From Bacteroides sp. CAG:144 (GTDB lineage Bacteria > Bacteroidota > Bacteroidia > Bacteroidales > UBA11471), in assembly GCA_000434215.1 (NCBI GenBank), contig HF999675.1:9775-42780 (forward strand): a DNA stretch of 33,006 nucleotides, given 5' to 3'. The position numbers and the translations under genes were made by a program. Of this stretch, positions 1 to 8,879 are shown piece by piece (the first letter of the stretch is position 1; the number at the start of each line of letters is the position of its first letter). The notes below the pieces were generated by a model. That model was given only the letters and a program-made list of their open reading frames with translations, was not told the DNA's origin and made no database searches.

Positions 1-348
1 GGCACTGTATCGGGACTCGATGTGTCGGGCATCGTTTAGCCAAAGGCTTTTCCCGCCGACAATCACGCCAAGCGAAAGATTCCCCCCCATACGGGGCATA
101 TACAGGGCAAACTCGGGAACATCGCTCGTTTCGAGTCTGAAACCCGTATTACTGCCATACAAAGCTCGGGTAAACTTGCGATTGCCATTGACGATGACAA
201 AATCTTCTCCGTCGGGCTGGTAGCGCAACGTGCGGTTTTGGCCGGGAGCGGTACGCTTCGAGTCGGAAGAGGTAAACAACTGCGCCTGCGCAGGAACAAG
301 GCAAGCCGCCGATAGAAGCAAAGAACAGAATAATCGTGATATATGCAT
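1..348 (-). CDS. Secreted DUF4450-like protein, N-terminal 116 residues (truncated by window edge)
   Basis: The reading frame is open from an ATG at 348 to the first base of the window, so only the N-terminus is seen. It starts with a typical type I signal peptide (MHISRLFCSLLLSAACLVPA, then QAQ), so the product is exported, with no lipobox. The mature part reads RYQPDGEDFVIVNGNRKFTR and continues with ALYGSNTGFRLETSDVPEFA and MPRMGGNL. From memory this matches the start of DUF4450 proteins, which recur in Bacteroidales pectin and plant-glycan utilisation loci. I infer an enzyme or accessory protein for pectic glycan processing; no activity can be assigned. It lies 102 bp downstream of the SusD gene, with a hairpin in between, so it may be the ninth gene of that operon at reduced level, or separately transcribed. 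Confidence 0.65.
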   Translation of the reverse strand, partial: MHISRLFCSLLLSAACLVPAQAQLFTSSDSKRTAPGQNRTLRYQPDGEDFVIVNGNRKFTRALYGSNTGFRLETSDVPEFALYMPRMGGNLSLGVIVGGKSLWLNDARHIESRYSA

Positions 349-354
349 AGCGTC

Positions 355-363
355 AAAAAAAAA
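355..363 (-). other. Nine-T homopolymer just upstream of the DUF4450-like gene
   Basis: Nine consecutive A on the plus strand (T on the coding strand) end 6 bp before the ATG at 348. The AT-rich leader shows no Shine-Dalgarno sequence. Such tracts can vary in length, but nothing here shows that this one does. Confidence 0.5.
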
Positions 364-392
364 GTTATATATGTAATATCGGGAAAACACGA

Positions 393-424
393 GTGTCCGA
401 AGCAGGATATTCCGCTCCGGACAC
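393..424 (-). terminator. Hairpin between susD and the DUF4450-like gene, possible attenuator or terminator
   Basis: Arms 393-403 (GTGTCCGAAGC) and 414-424 (GCTCCGGACAC) pair over 11 bp with a single non-Watson-Crick position, around a 10-nt loop that is itself partly self-complementary. It begins 26 bp after the susD stop codon. On the coding strand the bases after the stem are only moderately T-rich (GTGTTTTCCC), so full termination is doubtful. Partial termination or mRNA 3'-end protection is equally possible. Confidence 0.5.
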
Positions 425-450
425 CTTGTCTTAAACAATGTCGACAGACA

Positions 451-2199
451 TTAATTTCCTTCGGTCAAATCATAATCGATAAACCAACCTTTATCGGCAG
501 AAAGTATCGATTCGACATCTCCGCGTCCGGCGGCCATCGATTTGATGAAATACTCTTTCTTTTCGGGATAGTTTTGCATCATACGATACAAAGCAAACAT
601 TACCTGACCTTCGCCCGAGAGTTCGAAGAAATACTCATCGGCAAGCAAAGAATCGAGTTTCCAGCATTGCTCTTCGGGAGTATACAAAGGTAAGCCCGAA
701 TCTCCATCGGTCGACAAAATATCGCCACCCACATTACCCATGGCTACACGACCGCGTATACCTTTGTGAATATACTGCGAAGCGCTTTGCGTATGGTTGG
801 TTCCCCGATACAAGTTGGCAAGATATTTATTCGCATTGCTGGGATCGAAATACTTGATAACTTTATCGAAGCAGCTACCGGCCTTAAAATCACCGGTCGT
901 CGTGTCCCAATAAGTTCCGATACCCTGGTTGAGAAGCACGAGGGCAGTTTCGATAAAAGCATTTCTCATCTCCTCCGTAGTCGAAGGATCTTTGGCTAAA
1001 CCGGCCAAAGCCTCGCAAAGAATCAGGTGCAAACCGCTGGCACGATACAGAGGAATGACTGTTTCGGTCGTCTGAGCTACACCGCTGACCCATTTCCGAA
1101 GAATGATCTGTCCGGTTTCCGTTTCGGCAAACGTTCCTCCTCTACCGCGGTAACGGTCGGATAAGATTGCATTTTCGATACATGGTACACTTGTCGTATC
1201 GAAACGGGCCATAGCCACTTGGGTAGGACGCACATAATAACTATACGGAGAAACATTCGAAGCAAAATCTTCGAGACGGTTCGTTTCATACATTCTGGGA
1301 TTGTACGAAGCCATCGTAATGTCTTCCCAGCGGAAATATGTATGTATGCAATTTTTCCAACCGCTGCTGTAAGCACCGCGCAAAGGCATGATATAGCATT
1401 CACCGCCGCCGGTACGACCGCCGAGTGTAATCTCGGTCATCGCATTGATGGCAGCATTGTGATAATCTCGTTTATACAAGTACAACTCGGCCAACAGGCA
1501 TTGCGGGGTAAATTGATAACGGTCGTAACGCATGTGTCCTTCGTTCTCGCCCGTAATACTCGGGAAAAGGAAAGTTCTCCACCGTGTTATCTGTTTACCG
1601 TCGACCCCGTACATACCGGTATTCATGAGTTCCAGACATTTATCGATAATCTGGTCGAAACCGAGTTTCGGATATTTGGCAATGTCTTGATACTCGCTCA
1701 ACGGATCGTCGAAATAGATAGCTTCACCGTATATTTTGGCAAGCATCATATAAGCCCATACTTTATAACGGATCGCGGTAGAAATATACAAGTCGAATGT
1801 TACACCGTATTTCTCCTCGAAGTTAAGGGCCGTAGGGTTCTCTTTGCGATACTTGTCGACATGCGCCACATAGTCGTTGACATTCATGATGACACGGTAA
1901 TAACCCGCAGGGTCGGCAAGGGTGTTACCATTGAGGTCGCTGTATTTCCAGATATTCCATACCTCGGTTCCGGCATTTTCGGTCGGTTCGAGCAGATTGC
2001 CCCGGAGAGCTTCGAGAATAAGCGCCTGATCGGCCACATCGGCTACGGTCGAGGCACACCCCCAAAGACCGGAATAAAGTTCGGAGTTGACTCCTACATA
2101 ATTGCCTTCATCGAGGAGGTCGGTCGTCTCATCGGAACATGAGACAAAGAGAGCCGCAACGATAAATAAGGCAGCAAATTTTTCCATTATATTTTTCAT
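451..2199 (-). CDS. SusD/RagB-family outer-membrane glycan-binding lipoprotein
   Basis: 582 residues. The N-terminus (MKNIMEKFAALFIVAALFVS then C) is a lipoprotein signal peptide with lipobox LFVSC. The following SDE is acidic, as in Bacteroidota surface lipoproteins. The helical middle part, with IRYKVWAYMMLAKIYGEAIY (about residues 142-161) and QFTPQCLLAELYLYKRDYHN further on, is typical of the TPR-like SusD fold. These proteins sit as a lid on their SusC partner and bind glycan at the cell surface. It follows the frameshifted susC by 20 bp and is the last gene before a hairpin. Unlike its neighbours it has a good Shine-Dalgarno sequence (AAGGAG, 10 nt before the ATG), which should allow translation even when ribosomes stop early in susC. 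The substrate is inferred to be pectic from context only. Confidence 0.93.
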   Translation of the reverse strand: MKNIMEKFAALFIVAALFVSCSDETTDLLDEGNYVGVNSELYSGLWGCASTVADVADQALILEALRGNLLEPTENAGTEVWNIWKYSDLNGNTLADPAGYYRVIMNVNDYVAHVDKYRKENPTALNFEEKYGVTFDLYISTAIRYKVWAYMMLAKIYGEAIYFDDPLSEYQDIAKYPKLGFDQIIDKCLELMNTGMYGVDGKQITRWRTFLFPSITGENEGHMRYDRYQFTPQCLLAELYLYKRDYHNAAINAMTEITLGGRTGGGECYIMPLRGAYSSGWKNCIHTYFRWEDITMASYNPRMYETNRLEDFASNVSPYSYYVRPTQVAMARFDTTSVPCIENAILSDRYRGRGGTFAETETGQIILRKWVSGVAQTTETVIPLYRASGLHLILCEALAGLAKDPSTTEEMRNAFIETALVLLNQGIGTYWDTTTGDFKAGSCFDKVIKYFDPSNANKYLANLYRGTNHTQSASQYIHKGIRGRVAMGNVGGDILSTDGDSGLPLYTPEEQCWKLDSLLADEYFFELSGEGQVMFALYRMMQNYPEKKEYFIKSMAAGRGDVESILSADKGWFIDYDLTEGN

Positions 2200-2209
2200 A
2201 ATCTTAAAT

Positions 2210-2215
2210 CTCCTT
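2210..2215 (-). promoter_or_regulatory. Shine-Dalgarno sequence of the distal susD
   Basis: AAGGAG on the coding strand, 10 nt before the ATG at 2199. It fixes the start at MKNIMEKF. Most other genes in this window have only AT-rich leaders, so this site stands out. Confidence 0.7.
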
Positions 2216-2219
2216 ATGG

Positions 2220-5200
2220 TTAGAATTCGAGCTTAACACCGACTTTAAACGAACGAGGAAGCGCCACTTTGGCATAGTCGAATCCGCGCAACGAAGCATC
2301 GTAAGAATAAGTTGTTTCGGGATCAAGACCTAAATACTTGGTAAAGGTGAATACATTCTCGGCCGAAGCAAACAAGGTCGTTCCACGCAAGAAGTTGAAT
2401 TTATAGCTTACGTAAATCTCTTTGATTTTGAGATACGAAGCATCTTCGATCCAACGGTCGGAGAAACGATTATTGCCCATCGGGTCGCCATAAGTGGCTT
2501 TCGGCATCGTGGTGATGTCGCCGTTGCTTTGCCAACGGCGGTTGGTCGACACGCAAACGGCGGTTGGTCGACACGAGCTGATTACCGTAATCGCTCATGC
2601 TCTCTCCGATACGGCGCACGGCATTATAAGATTTATTACCCTGGCTGTATCCGAAATTAACCGACAATTCGAAATTTTTATAACGCAACGTCGTATAGAT
2701 GTTACCGAAAATTTTAGGATCGGCACTACCGAGGTTTACACGGTCTTTCTCATCGATCACACCATCATTATTTTGATCGACAAAGTGTACATCACCGGCA
2801 CCAAAAGCAACACCGCCCGGAGTTTTCAGGTTGGCAGCCGCAGCCTCTTCCGGCGTAGAGAATACGCCGGCTGTCTCATAGCCGTAAAAATTGTACAGAG
2901 GTTTACCCACTTCTGAAATAATAGCTGCTCCGTCGCTCATTTCGCTTATGATAGAGGCATTGCCGTCGAGAGAAGAAAGACGGTTCTTATTGTGGGCAAG
3001 TGTGGCACCGATATACCATTTGAAGTTTTTGGTATATACGGGAGCAAACTGGAATCCCACTTCGACACCTTCGTTTTTCAAGGTTCCGATGTTGTCATAC
3101 ATCGTACTGGTACCAAATACCGACGGAATACTGCGAAGCATGATCACGTCGTTGGTTTTCCCGTTATAATAATCGACAGAGGCATCGATACGGTTGTTCC
3201 ACAACGAAATATCGAGACCGACATCGAACGTACGGTCGGTTTCCCATTTCAGGCCGGTATTGGCAACGCCGGCACGTACAAGACCGGACAAAGCACGGAA
3301 GCTGGCCTGCGAGTAAGCATATTTGCTGAGACCCGAAGAGAACCGGCTGTTACCCGTTGTTACATATTCGGCGCGAAGAGTCAACTGATTGATGAAATCG
3401 ACATTGCGCACACCGGGAGCATTCTTGGCATAGAATGCGGCATTTACAGAGGGGAACACGGCCATCGACGGAGCATCGTTTCCGAAAGAAGATGCGTAGT
3501 CCGAAGCCAACGTTACTCCTACTCCTACCAAGTGGTTATAGGTATAAGTCAAATTGGCATTGATGTTGACCCAGTTGAACTTGTCGATATATCCGCCTAC
3601 TTTACGACCGATATTGCTGCTGGTGCTACCCAAGAGATAATAGTAGTCGCTCTCGGCGTTTATACCTTCACCGCTATCGTACTCGGTGCTGTTGATAACA
3701 GCCTGCACGCCCAAAGAACCTTTCAGGTTGTGCATTCCGGCAAAAGTCTGGTTGTAACCTGTACGAGCCGCAAAATAGAAGTTGAGCAACTCGGTTTCAC
3801 CCACACGCGAAGTATTCTCGGCCAATCCGTTTTGCAACGGCATGATGGTCTGGTTCGTTGCACCGGGAATGAAGATCGATTCTTGTTTCTTGTAGTAATA
3901 AAGACCGGCCGAAGCACCCAGCGTCCAATGTTCTTTGATCTTTCCGTTCAGACCGAAAAGAGCCTGAACATCATAGATATTGTTTTTGGCTTGTATCGTA
4001 TTGACAACAGCCGAGGGATTGGATACGGCATTATTGGTGATGATTTCACCGTTTTCGTCGCGAATAGGCGCATATTCGGGCAAAAGCTGGTTTTTATCGT
4101 CTTTTTCAAAAGGCGAGAACAAAGGAGCTTTACGCAAAGCCGTGAGGAGAGGATTGGTCTCATAAGAGAGTCCCTGCTCCTGCAAATTGCTGTTGATGTA
4201 AGCCAACGACAAAGCTGATGTGAGCGTCAGGTTACGGCTCAAAGCGATATCGGAGTTCAAACGGGCGTAGTAGCGATTGTAGTCGGTTTTATCGACCTGA
4301 CCTTCTTTCCGCTTATAACCGATCGAAAGGTCATACTTGGCAATGGCATCACCACCTTTTATTTTCAAGGTGTTGTCGGTTACAAAACCGGGGCTGTAAA
4401 TCTCGTCCTGCCAGTCGGTATTGTTGTTGTAAAGATAAGGATTGACATAGGTCGAGGGATCTTGCGAGAGATACGGGAAATCGGTAATAAGATCGTCCAT
4501 ATCCTCATAAGCACCATCGGTAAGACCCAACGCCGAGACATACTTTTTATAATCTTTTACATTGAGAACCGGCAAAGTCGACTGATTGAGATCGACACCA
4601 TATTGTCCGATAAATTCCACCCGGGTATCGAGGTCGATAGCCCGCTCGGTCTCGATGGCGATAACGCCGTTCGATGCCAAAGAACCGTACATGGCGGCAT
4701 CGGCACCTTTCAATACCGAAACACTGGCAATATCCTGAGCATTGAGCGCATCGAAGATACTCGACGAATACCCGTTGATGACACCCGACGTATTCAAGTC
4801 GCCGAAATAAGGCTGACCGTTGACAACGATCAAAGGCATACCGGTAGCATTGGCCGTGCGGTTACCGCGAATCTGGAAGAAAGCCCCCTCTCCGGGCATA
4901 CCGCTTTTCTCGGCCACATAGAGACCGGGAATATTGGTAAATGTCTTTTCTACATCGACTGTCGACGAAGTAAAATCTTTACTTTGACGAGCATACGTAT
5001 TGGTATTTTTATCCTGACCGGGAGTAACGGCATTGGGTGTAAGAATCTGGTCGTTATAACCGTACTTGTCTTCGGGAATCAGTATGACTTTGAAGTTTGT
5101 ACGGCCGTTAACGGGAATCACTTTGGTATAAAAACCGGGATACCAAACATTCAATTCTCCTTTTAGGCTTGAAAGTTCAGCCTTAAACGCGCCATTGGCA

Positions 5201-5373
5201 TCGGTCGTTACCGATTGTTTCAGGTTTGTTGCCGAAACAACGGCTCCTTCGATGGGCGACCCGTTGTAAGGGTCGACCACCTGACCTGTGATCGTATAGG
5301 TACGTTGCGCAACTGCCGGCATCGACACCAAAGCAATCAACAGGAGCAGAAATATGTTTCTAAGTTTTTTCAT
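2220..5373 (-). pseudogene. SusC-family TonB-dependent outer-membrane transporter, disrupted near its 3' end by a frameshift
   Basis: The start at 5373 (MKKLRN) gives a clean signal peptide ending AVAQ. Next come a carboxypeptidase-regulatory-like domain (about residues 25-100, TGQVVDPYNGSPIEGAVVSA), a plug domain (VLKGADAAMYGSLASNGVIA) and a beta-barrel. The frame stops at 2470 after 967 residues, the last 28 being unrelated (ending DAESHLWRPDGQ). The true C-terminus continues in another frame from about 2552 to 2220. It has WQSNGDITTMPKATYGDPMG, DRWIEDASYLKIKEI and the barrel-terminal phenylalanine (FKVGVKLEF). The break falls exactly in a tandem duplication of 22-bp period; removing one unit gives 1043 continuous residues. 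As read, the product lacks about 107 C-terminal residues and the terminal beta-signal, so it should not insert into the outer membrane. It follows a FAS1 gene by 20 bp. Confidence 0.93.
2534..2575. repeat. Tandem direct repeat, 22-bp period, inside susC (frameshifting)
   Basis: The 20-bp sequence AACGGCGGTTGGTCGACACG occurs at 2534-2553 and again at 2556-2575, separated by two bases. One extra 22-bp unit shifts the reading frame by one. On the coding strand each copy holds the codons for STNRR. With one copy the protein reads LVSTNRRWQSNGD, as expected for this family; with two it reads LVSTNRRLRVDQPP and soon stops. Confidence 0.97.
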
Positions 5374-5393
5374 ATCGTATTGTGTGTTTGATA

Positions 5394-7199
5394 TCAATAA
5401 TTATTCTCGGTAGGTACAAGACACCAGTGATAAAGTTGCATTTTCAGATTTCCCGATACATACGAGACTTTGATACGTACCGACTGCATACCTTCACCTT
5501 CTACGGTTACGGTACCCACTTTACCTCCATTGGAGTTCCAACGGTTTTTACCATTCGAGTACTGCGGCATCTCACCACCCTCGGCACGGTCGTAGTTCCA
5601 CGGCGTAGCTGCCGTAAAGTCGATATTCGACGCAATAAGTTTATAAGGCGACATCAACTTCACATCTTGTACACCGGCGGCATCGGCCGAAGAGGGGTCG
5701 AGTTCGAGCCCGCCGTTTTGAGTATCGGCCGTTGCAAAATAGACGTTACCGGTACACATGGCCGAGGAACGGAAGCCCAAATAGAGCGTATATTCACCTG
5801 CGGGAATTTTATACTCGGTTATCTTATAGGGAGCATACGGTGTTACCGGAGAGAACGCAACCGAGAACTCGGTTGCATCTTCTGCACCAGTTGCCTCCAA
5901 TACCCTATAATTGGCAAAGTAGGTATAGGTGTACTCGGCAAAAGCCGGCGAATTCCAATCTGCTCCCGCATTGGCGGCCAAAGTAGGAATGGCGTCTTGA
6001 TCTGAAACCTTTACTGCCCCCGCTGTTCCTCGGATACAGAAGAGAGCCGCCAGTGAATCGGGATTGGTTATATTCTCATAGTGGTAAACAAACTGTTTGA
6101 GGCGCGTTATAACCACATTGTTGGGAACTTTCAAATCTTGTACGTAATACACACGGCCGTTGGATAACTCTTCGGGGTTCTGCACATCGATTACCTGCAC
6201 GGGATTTCCGTTCATATCGGTATTCTTCCACTGCTTATCATAAGCCGAGTAAAGATCTGGTACCGAAGCTTCGGCTTCGGAAAGAGTACCTTCGAAGATG
6301 GTAGCCCTTTTTATCCAGTTTATGGCAAGTTCCATATCGCTCTGCGCCAAATAGGGATATTCGGCACTTTCGTCGATAAGCGGACGACCGATAGCCTCAT
6401 ACGTGGAGTTCATTTTTGTGAAACAGTCTTTCATCACGTTATTGTCGGGAATGAAGCAGGTGAACTGCTTGAACTCCGAATTGATCTCGACCGTATCGAA
6501 CAACGGATTGTACACGACAAATACCGAGTCGTAAATGGTGTTACCTGTCTTGTCCACGCCGATAGGTGTGGATTTCGACTCGTCAAACAATTCGACACTG
6601 TATGCCATGATAGAATCACGGTATATCGAATATTCATCGGGCAACTGCTTGATATACTCGTAAAGATTGATACGGGCAGCCATCATTTCATCGATAACAT
6701 GTATCACACCGTTGTTGAGGCGATAGGTTTTGAGGACTTTCGAGGCATTGGCATATATATCGCCGGCCTCGTCGATGGTAATCTGCACATAAATACCGTT
6801 CAACGTTTTCAAACGGGCTCCGTTTTTGAGCTGATCCCGATTGAAGGAAAGATAATTGACATGGTATTTGACACGGGTCGTATCGGTGGCAAGCGACCCT
6901 TCGGTATATTCGCCGGCAGCAGCCGTTACGCCGGAATTGCCAACTGCCCAAACCGTAAGTTCCTGATCGGCTTCGAGCGAAGACATGGCACCTACGTCTT
7001 GAAGGAGTTTATAGAACTCGGCATACTCGGCATGGGTTTGGAAAAACTCTATGATAGAGCAATCCAATACTGTTGTTGCCGTATCGACACTCCCGCTCAC
7101 TGACGATCCGTCGTAGTAATCATTCCAATTGTCATTGCAAGCCCACAGACCGCAGACAGCAAGGAGAAGAAAGAATGCTGTTTTTTTCATATTTCTCAT
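5394..7199 (-). CDS. FAS1 (fasciclin) domain lipoprotein, 601 aa
   Basis: The signal peptide (MRNMKKTAFFLLLAVCGLWA then C) carries lipobox LWAC followed by NDNWNDYYD, so this is a probable surface lipoprotein. Translation could also begin at MKK (7190). Two FAS1-like units are visible. The first spans roughly residues 50-170, with ELTVWAVGNSGV, VKYHVNYLSF and the closing NNGVIHVIDEMM. The second spans roughly 180-360, with FTCFIPDNNVM and GRVYYVQDLKVP. The C-terminal 200 residues look like a beta-sandwich (AGEYTLYLGFRSSAM, TVTVEGEGMQSVRIKVSYVS). FAS1 domains mediate binding in many organisms. Set between SusC/SusD genes, the protein is inferred to be a glycan-binding accessory. It begins 5 bp after another FAS1 gene and ends 20 bp before susC. 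Binding to pectin is unproven. Confidence 0.88.
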   Translation of the reverse strand: MRNMKKTAFFLLLAVCGLWACNDNWNDYYDGSSVSGSVDTATTVLDCSIIEFFQTHAEYAEFYKLLQDVGAMSSLEADQELTVWAVGNSGVTAAAGEYTEGSLATDTTRVKYHVNYLSFNRDQLKNGARLKTLNGIYVQITIDEAGDIYANASKVLKTYRLNNGVIHVIDEMMAARINLYEYIKQLPDEYSIYRDSIMAYSVELFDESKSTPIGVDKTGNTIYDSVFVVYNPLFDTVEINSEFKQFTCFIPDNNVMKDCFTKMNSTYEAIGRPLIDESAEYPYLAQSDMELAINWIKRATIFEGTLSEAEASVPDLYSAYDKQWKNTDMNGNPVQVIDVQNPEELSNGRVYYVQDLKVPNNVVITRLKQFVYHYENITNPDSLAALFCIRGTAGAVKVSDQDAIPTLAANAGADWNSPAFAEYTYTYFANYRVLEATGAEDATEFSVAFSPVTPYAPYKITEYKIPAGEYTLYLGFRSSAMCTGNVYFATADTQNGGLELDPSSADAAGVQDVKLMSPYKLIASNIDFTAATPWNYDRAEGGEMPQYSNGKNRWNSNGGKVGTVTVEGEGMQSVRIKVSYVSGNLKMQLYHWCLVPTENNY

Positions 7200-7204
7200 C
7201 GCTT

Positions 7205-8860
7205 TTATTTTTTAGGAGTGAACAAAATATAGTCGAGGTAAATATCTCCACCTTGATTATCCTCGATACGCAACTTGTGTTTACCGGTAGTTTCAAAGGT
7301 TACTTCACCTACGATATATTCGTTATTTTCGGGTTTTTTCTGATCTACCTTAGGTATGGCAATCCATTCCTCGGGTTTCGGATCTTTTTTGAATCGGGAA
7401 GGAGCTTTGCCGCCACTGGTATACATCGTACCTACCAGCTCGTCATCGAGATAGATGGTAATACGGTTACCGGGAGCAGAACCAAACGTATTGTAGAAGC
7501 TCAACCCTACATAATAAGTCGTCGAGTCGGCAACAATCGTAGGCGATTCCATTTCGACATAACCATACTGTCCGAGGTCGATATTCAATGCATCGTGGTT
7601 CATAAAGTATTTACCGATCGAGTCGGTCGATGTTCCCACATAATAGGAAACCGGAGAGAAGCGGGAAGCGACTGTCTGCCACTGATAGGGGAACGACGCA
7701 CCGTATTTCTCGAGAAGATCGCCGAGAGGATAGTCCAATGCCGACGTAAGCGACGAGAGACGGTACTCGGGTATTTCACGAGCCAATACATCATAGTCGG
7801 TCAACTCCCACGTCGTGGCAGGAATCGTGCTCGGAGCCTTGATATACATCGGGGCATCGACCGTATGTATCATACCGTTCTTGCAAAGGAGGTTGGTCGT
7901 TTCCAGGAATTGTACGCCCGACATGGAAGCCGTATCGTAATTGATATAGAAATTCGATTCGATACTCTGGAATTCGAGGAAATCGGCTTCCGAAAGCGTC
8001 TCCAAAATAAGAACTTGAGAAGATGTAGAGGTTGTATCGACTTTGACAAAATCATTGGTTGAATATGCCCCCGAGAGGAAATGGTAAGCAGCATAACGAT
8101 ACATGGCATTATCGGTTGCTTTCCATGCTTCGCGATCCTGCCCAGCATTGAGGGTATCGGCCAAAGCACTAAGATTGGAAATATTAGCTGCACCAAAAAC
8201 CGAATTGGGAACGACGAAGAGCGTATATTGCGATGCCTTACCGCTCTCGGGTTGCTTAACGAGCGAATCAAGAGCCGTAGCTTCGAGCAGTTCCTTGAAA
8301 AGAGACCATTCGGCATCGTCTTCCAACCGATCATAGATGTACTCCGTTACCGGAGAAAGCATCTTGTCGATGATAAAGAGCGTGGCATTGGTCGTCGCGA
8401 TGTCGAAATTCGTAATTTTCGCTTCGGTATTCACAAAATAATCGCCATTATCATCGAACGTTACCGTAAGGCGGTCGCCGGTTGCTGTCGTATCGGGCAA
8501 CACGTCATTGGTAAAATCGACCTGCGAATACTGGTTACCCGCAATGGTATGGTATTTTACCAGCAATTTGGCATAATCCATGTTGATCGACGAAACCGAA
8601 GGATAGTTATTTTCCGAGAGATAAGCGTTTACCGCCTCGTTATTGGGGACGAAAAGGGTGTAATCTCCGGCATTGAGATTGATGGTACTGTACAGATTGG
8701 TATATTCGAGAAGACTCACCCACTGGGAATAGCCGTTCTCTTTCAGCCATGTAGCTGCCGGAACCTCTTCGGAGATCGTAAAAGTCGAATCCTCAAGATT
8801 ATCGTTGCATGCCGAAAGCATAGCTACAGCCACGAACAGATATAAAATTTTATGTTTCAT
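7205..8860 (-). CDS. FAS1 (fasciclin) domain lipoprotein, 551 aa
   Basis: The N-terminus MKHKILYLFVAVAMLSA then C is a lipoprotein signal with lipobox LSAC followed by NDNLED. The first FAS1 domain spans about residues 35-175: WLKENGYSQWVSLLEYTNLY, GDYTLFVPNNEAV, LVKYHTIAG, and closing ATTNATLFIIDKML. The second spans about 178-350: YTLFVVPNSVF, YRYAAYHFLSG and NGMIHTVDAPM. These are the alternating TLFVPN and YH(L/T) signatures of the fold. Residues 390-551 form a beta-rich tail (RITIYLDDELVGTM, GKHKLRIEDNQGGDIYLDYI) resembling a carbohydrate-binding or jelly-roll module. It follows the proximal susD by 19 bp, so it may serve that transporter. A surface glycan-binding role is inferred. Confidence 0.9.
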   Translation of the reverse strand: MKHKILYLFVAVAMLSACNDNLEDSTFTISEEVPAATWLKENGYSQWVSLLEYTNLYSTINLNAGDYTLFVPNNEAVNAYLSENNYPSVSSINMDYAKLLVKYHTIAGNQYSQVDFTNDVLPDTTATGDRLTVTFDDNGDYFVNTEAKITNFDIATTNATLFIIDKMLSPVTEYIYDRLEDDAEWSLFKELLEATALDSLVKQPESGKASQYTLFVVPNSVFGAANISNLSALADTLNAGQDREAWKATDNAMYRYAAYHFLSGAYSTNDFVKVDTTSTSSQVLILETLSEADFLEFQSIESNFYINYDTASMSGVQFLETTNLLCKNGMIHTVDAPMYIKAPSTIPATTWELTDYDVLAREIPEYRLSSLTSALDYPLGDLLEKYGASFPYQWQTVASRFSPVSYYVGTSTDSIGKYFMNHDALNIDLGQYGYVEMESPTIVADSTTYYVGLSFYNTFGSAPGNRITIYLDDELVGTMYTSGGKAPSRFKKDPKPEEWIAIPKVDQKKPENNEYIVGEVTFETTGKHKLRIEDNQGGDIYLDYILFTPKK

Positions 8861-8879
8861 AGGATATTACTTTACTAAA

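Noticed and set aside
355..363. Nine-T tract as a phase-variation switch for the DUF4450-like gene
   Set aside because: Such tracts are common in AT-rich Bacteroidota leaders, and it is outside the coding frame with no supporting promoter geometry.
2534..2575. Insertion-sequence footprint or CRISPR-like repeat
   Set aside because: Only two adjacent copies with a 2-bp spacer exist, inside a coding sequence, with no target-site duplication or other mobile-element remnant.
2470..2580. Programmed ribosomal frameshifting in susC
   Set aside because: There is no slippery heptamer at the break, and the 22-bp duplication alone explains the frame change exactly.
2992..4218. Long plus-strand open frame (408 codons) antisense to susC
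   Set aside because: It mirrors the coding frame of the transporter, lacks any recognisable domain or start context, and similar shadows occur opposite most genes here.
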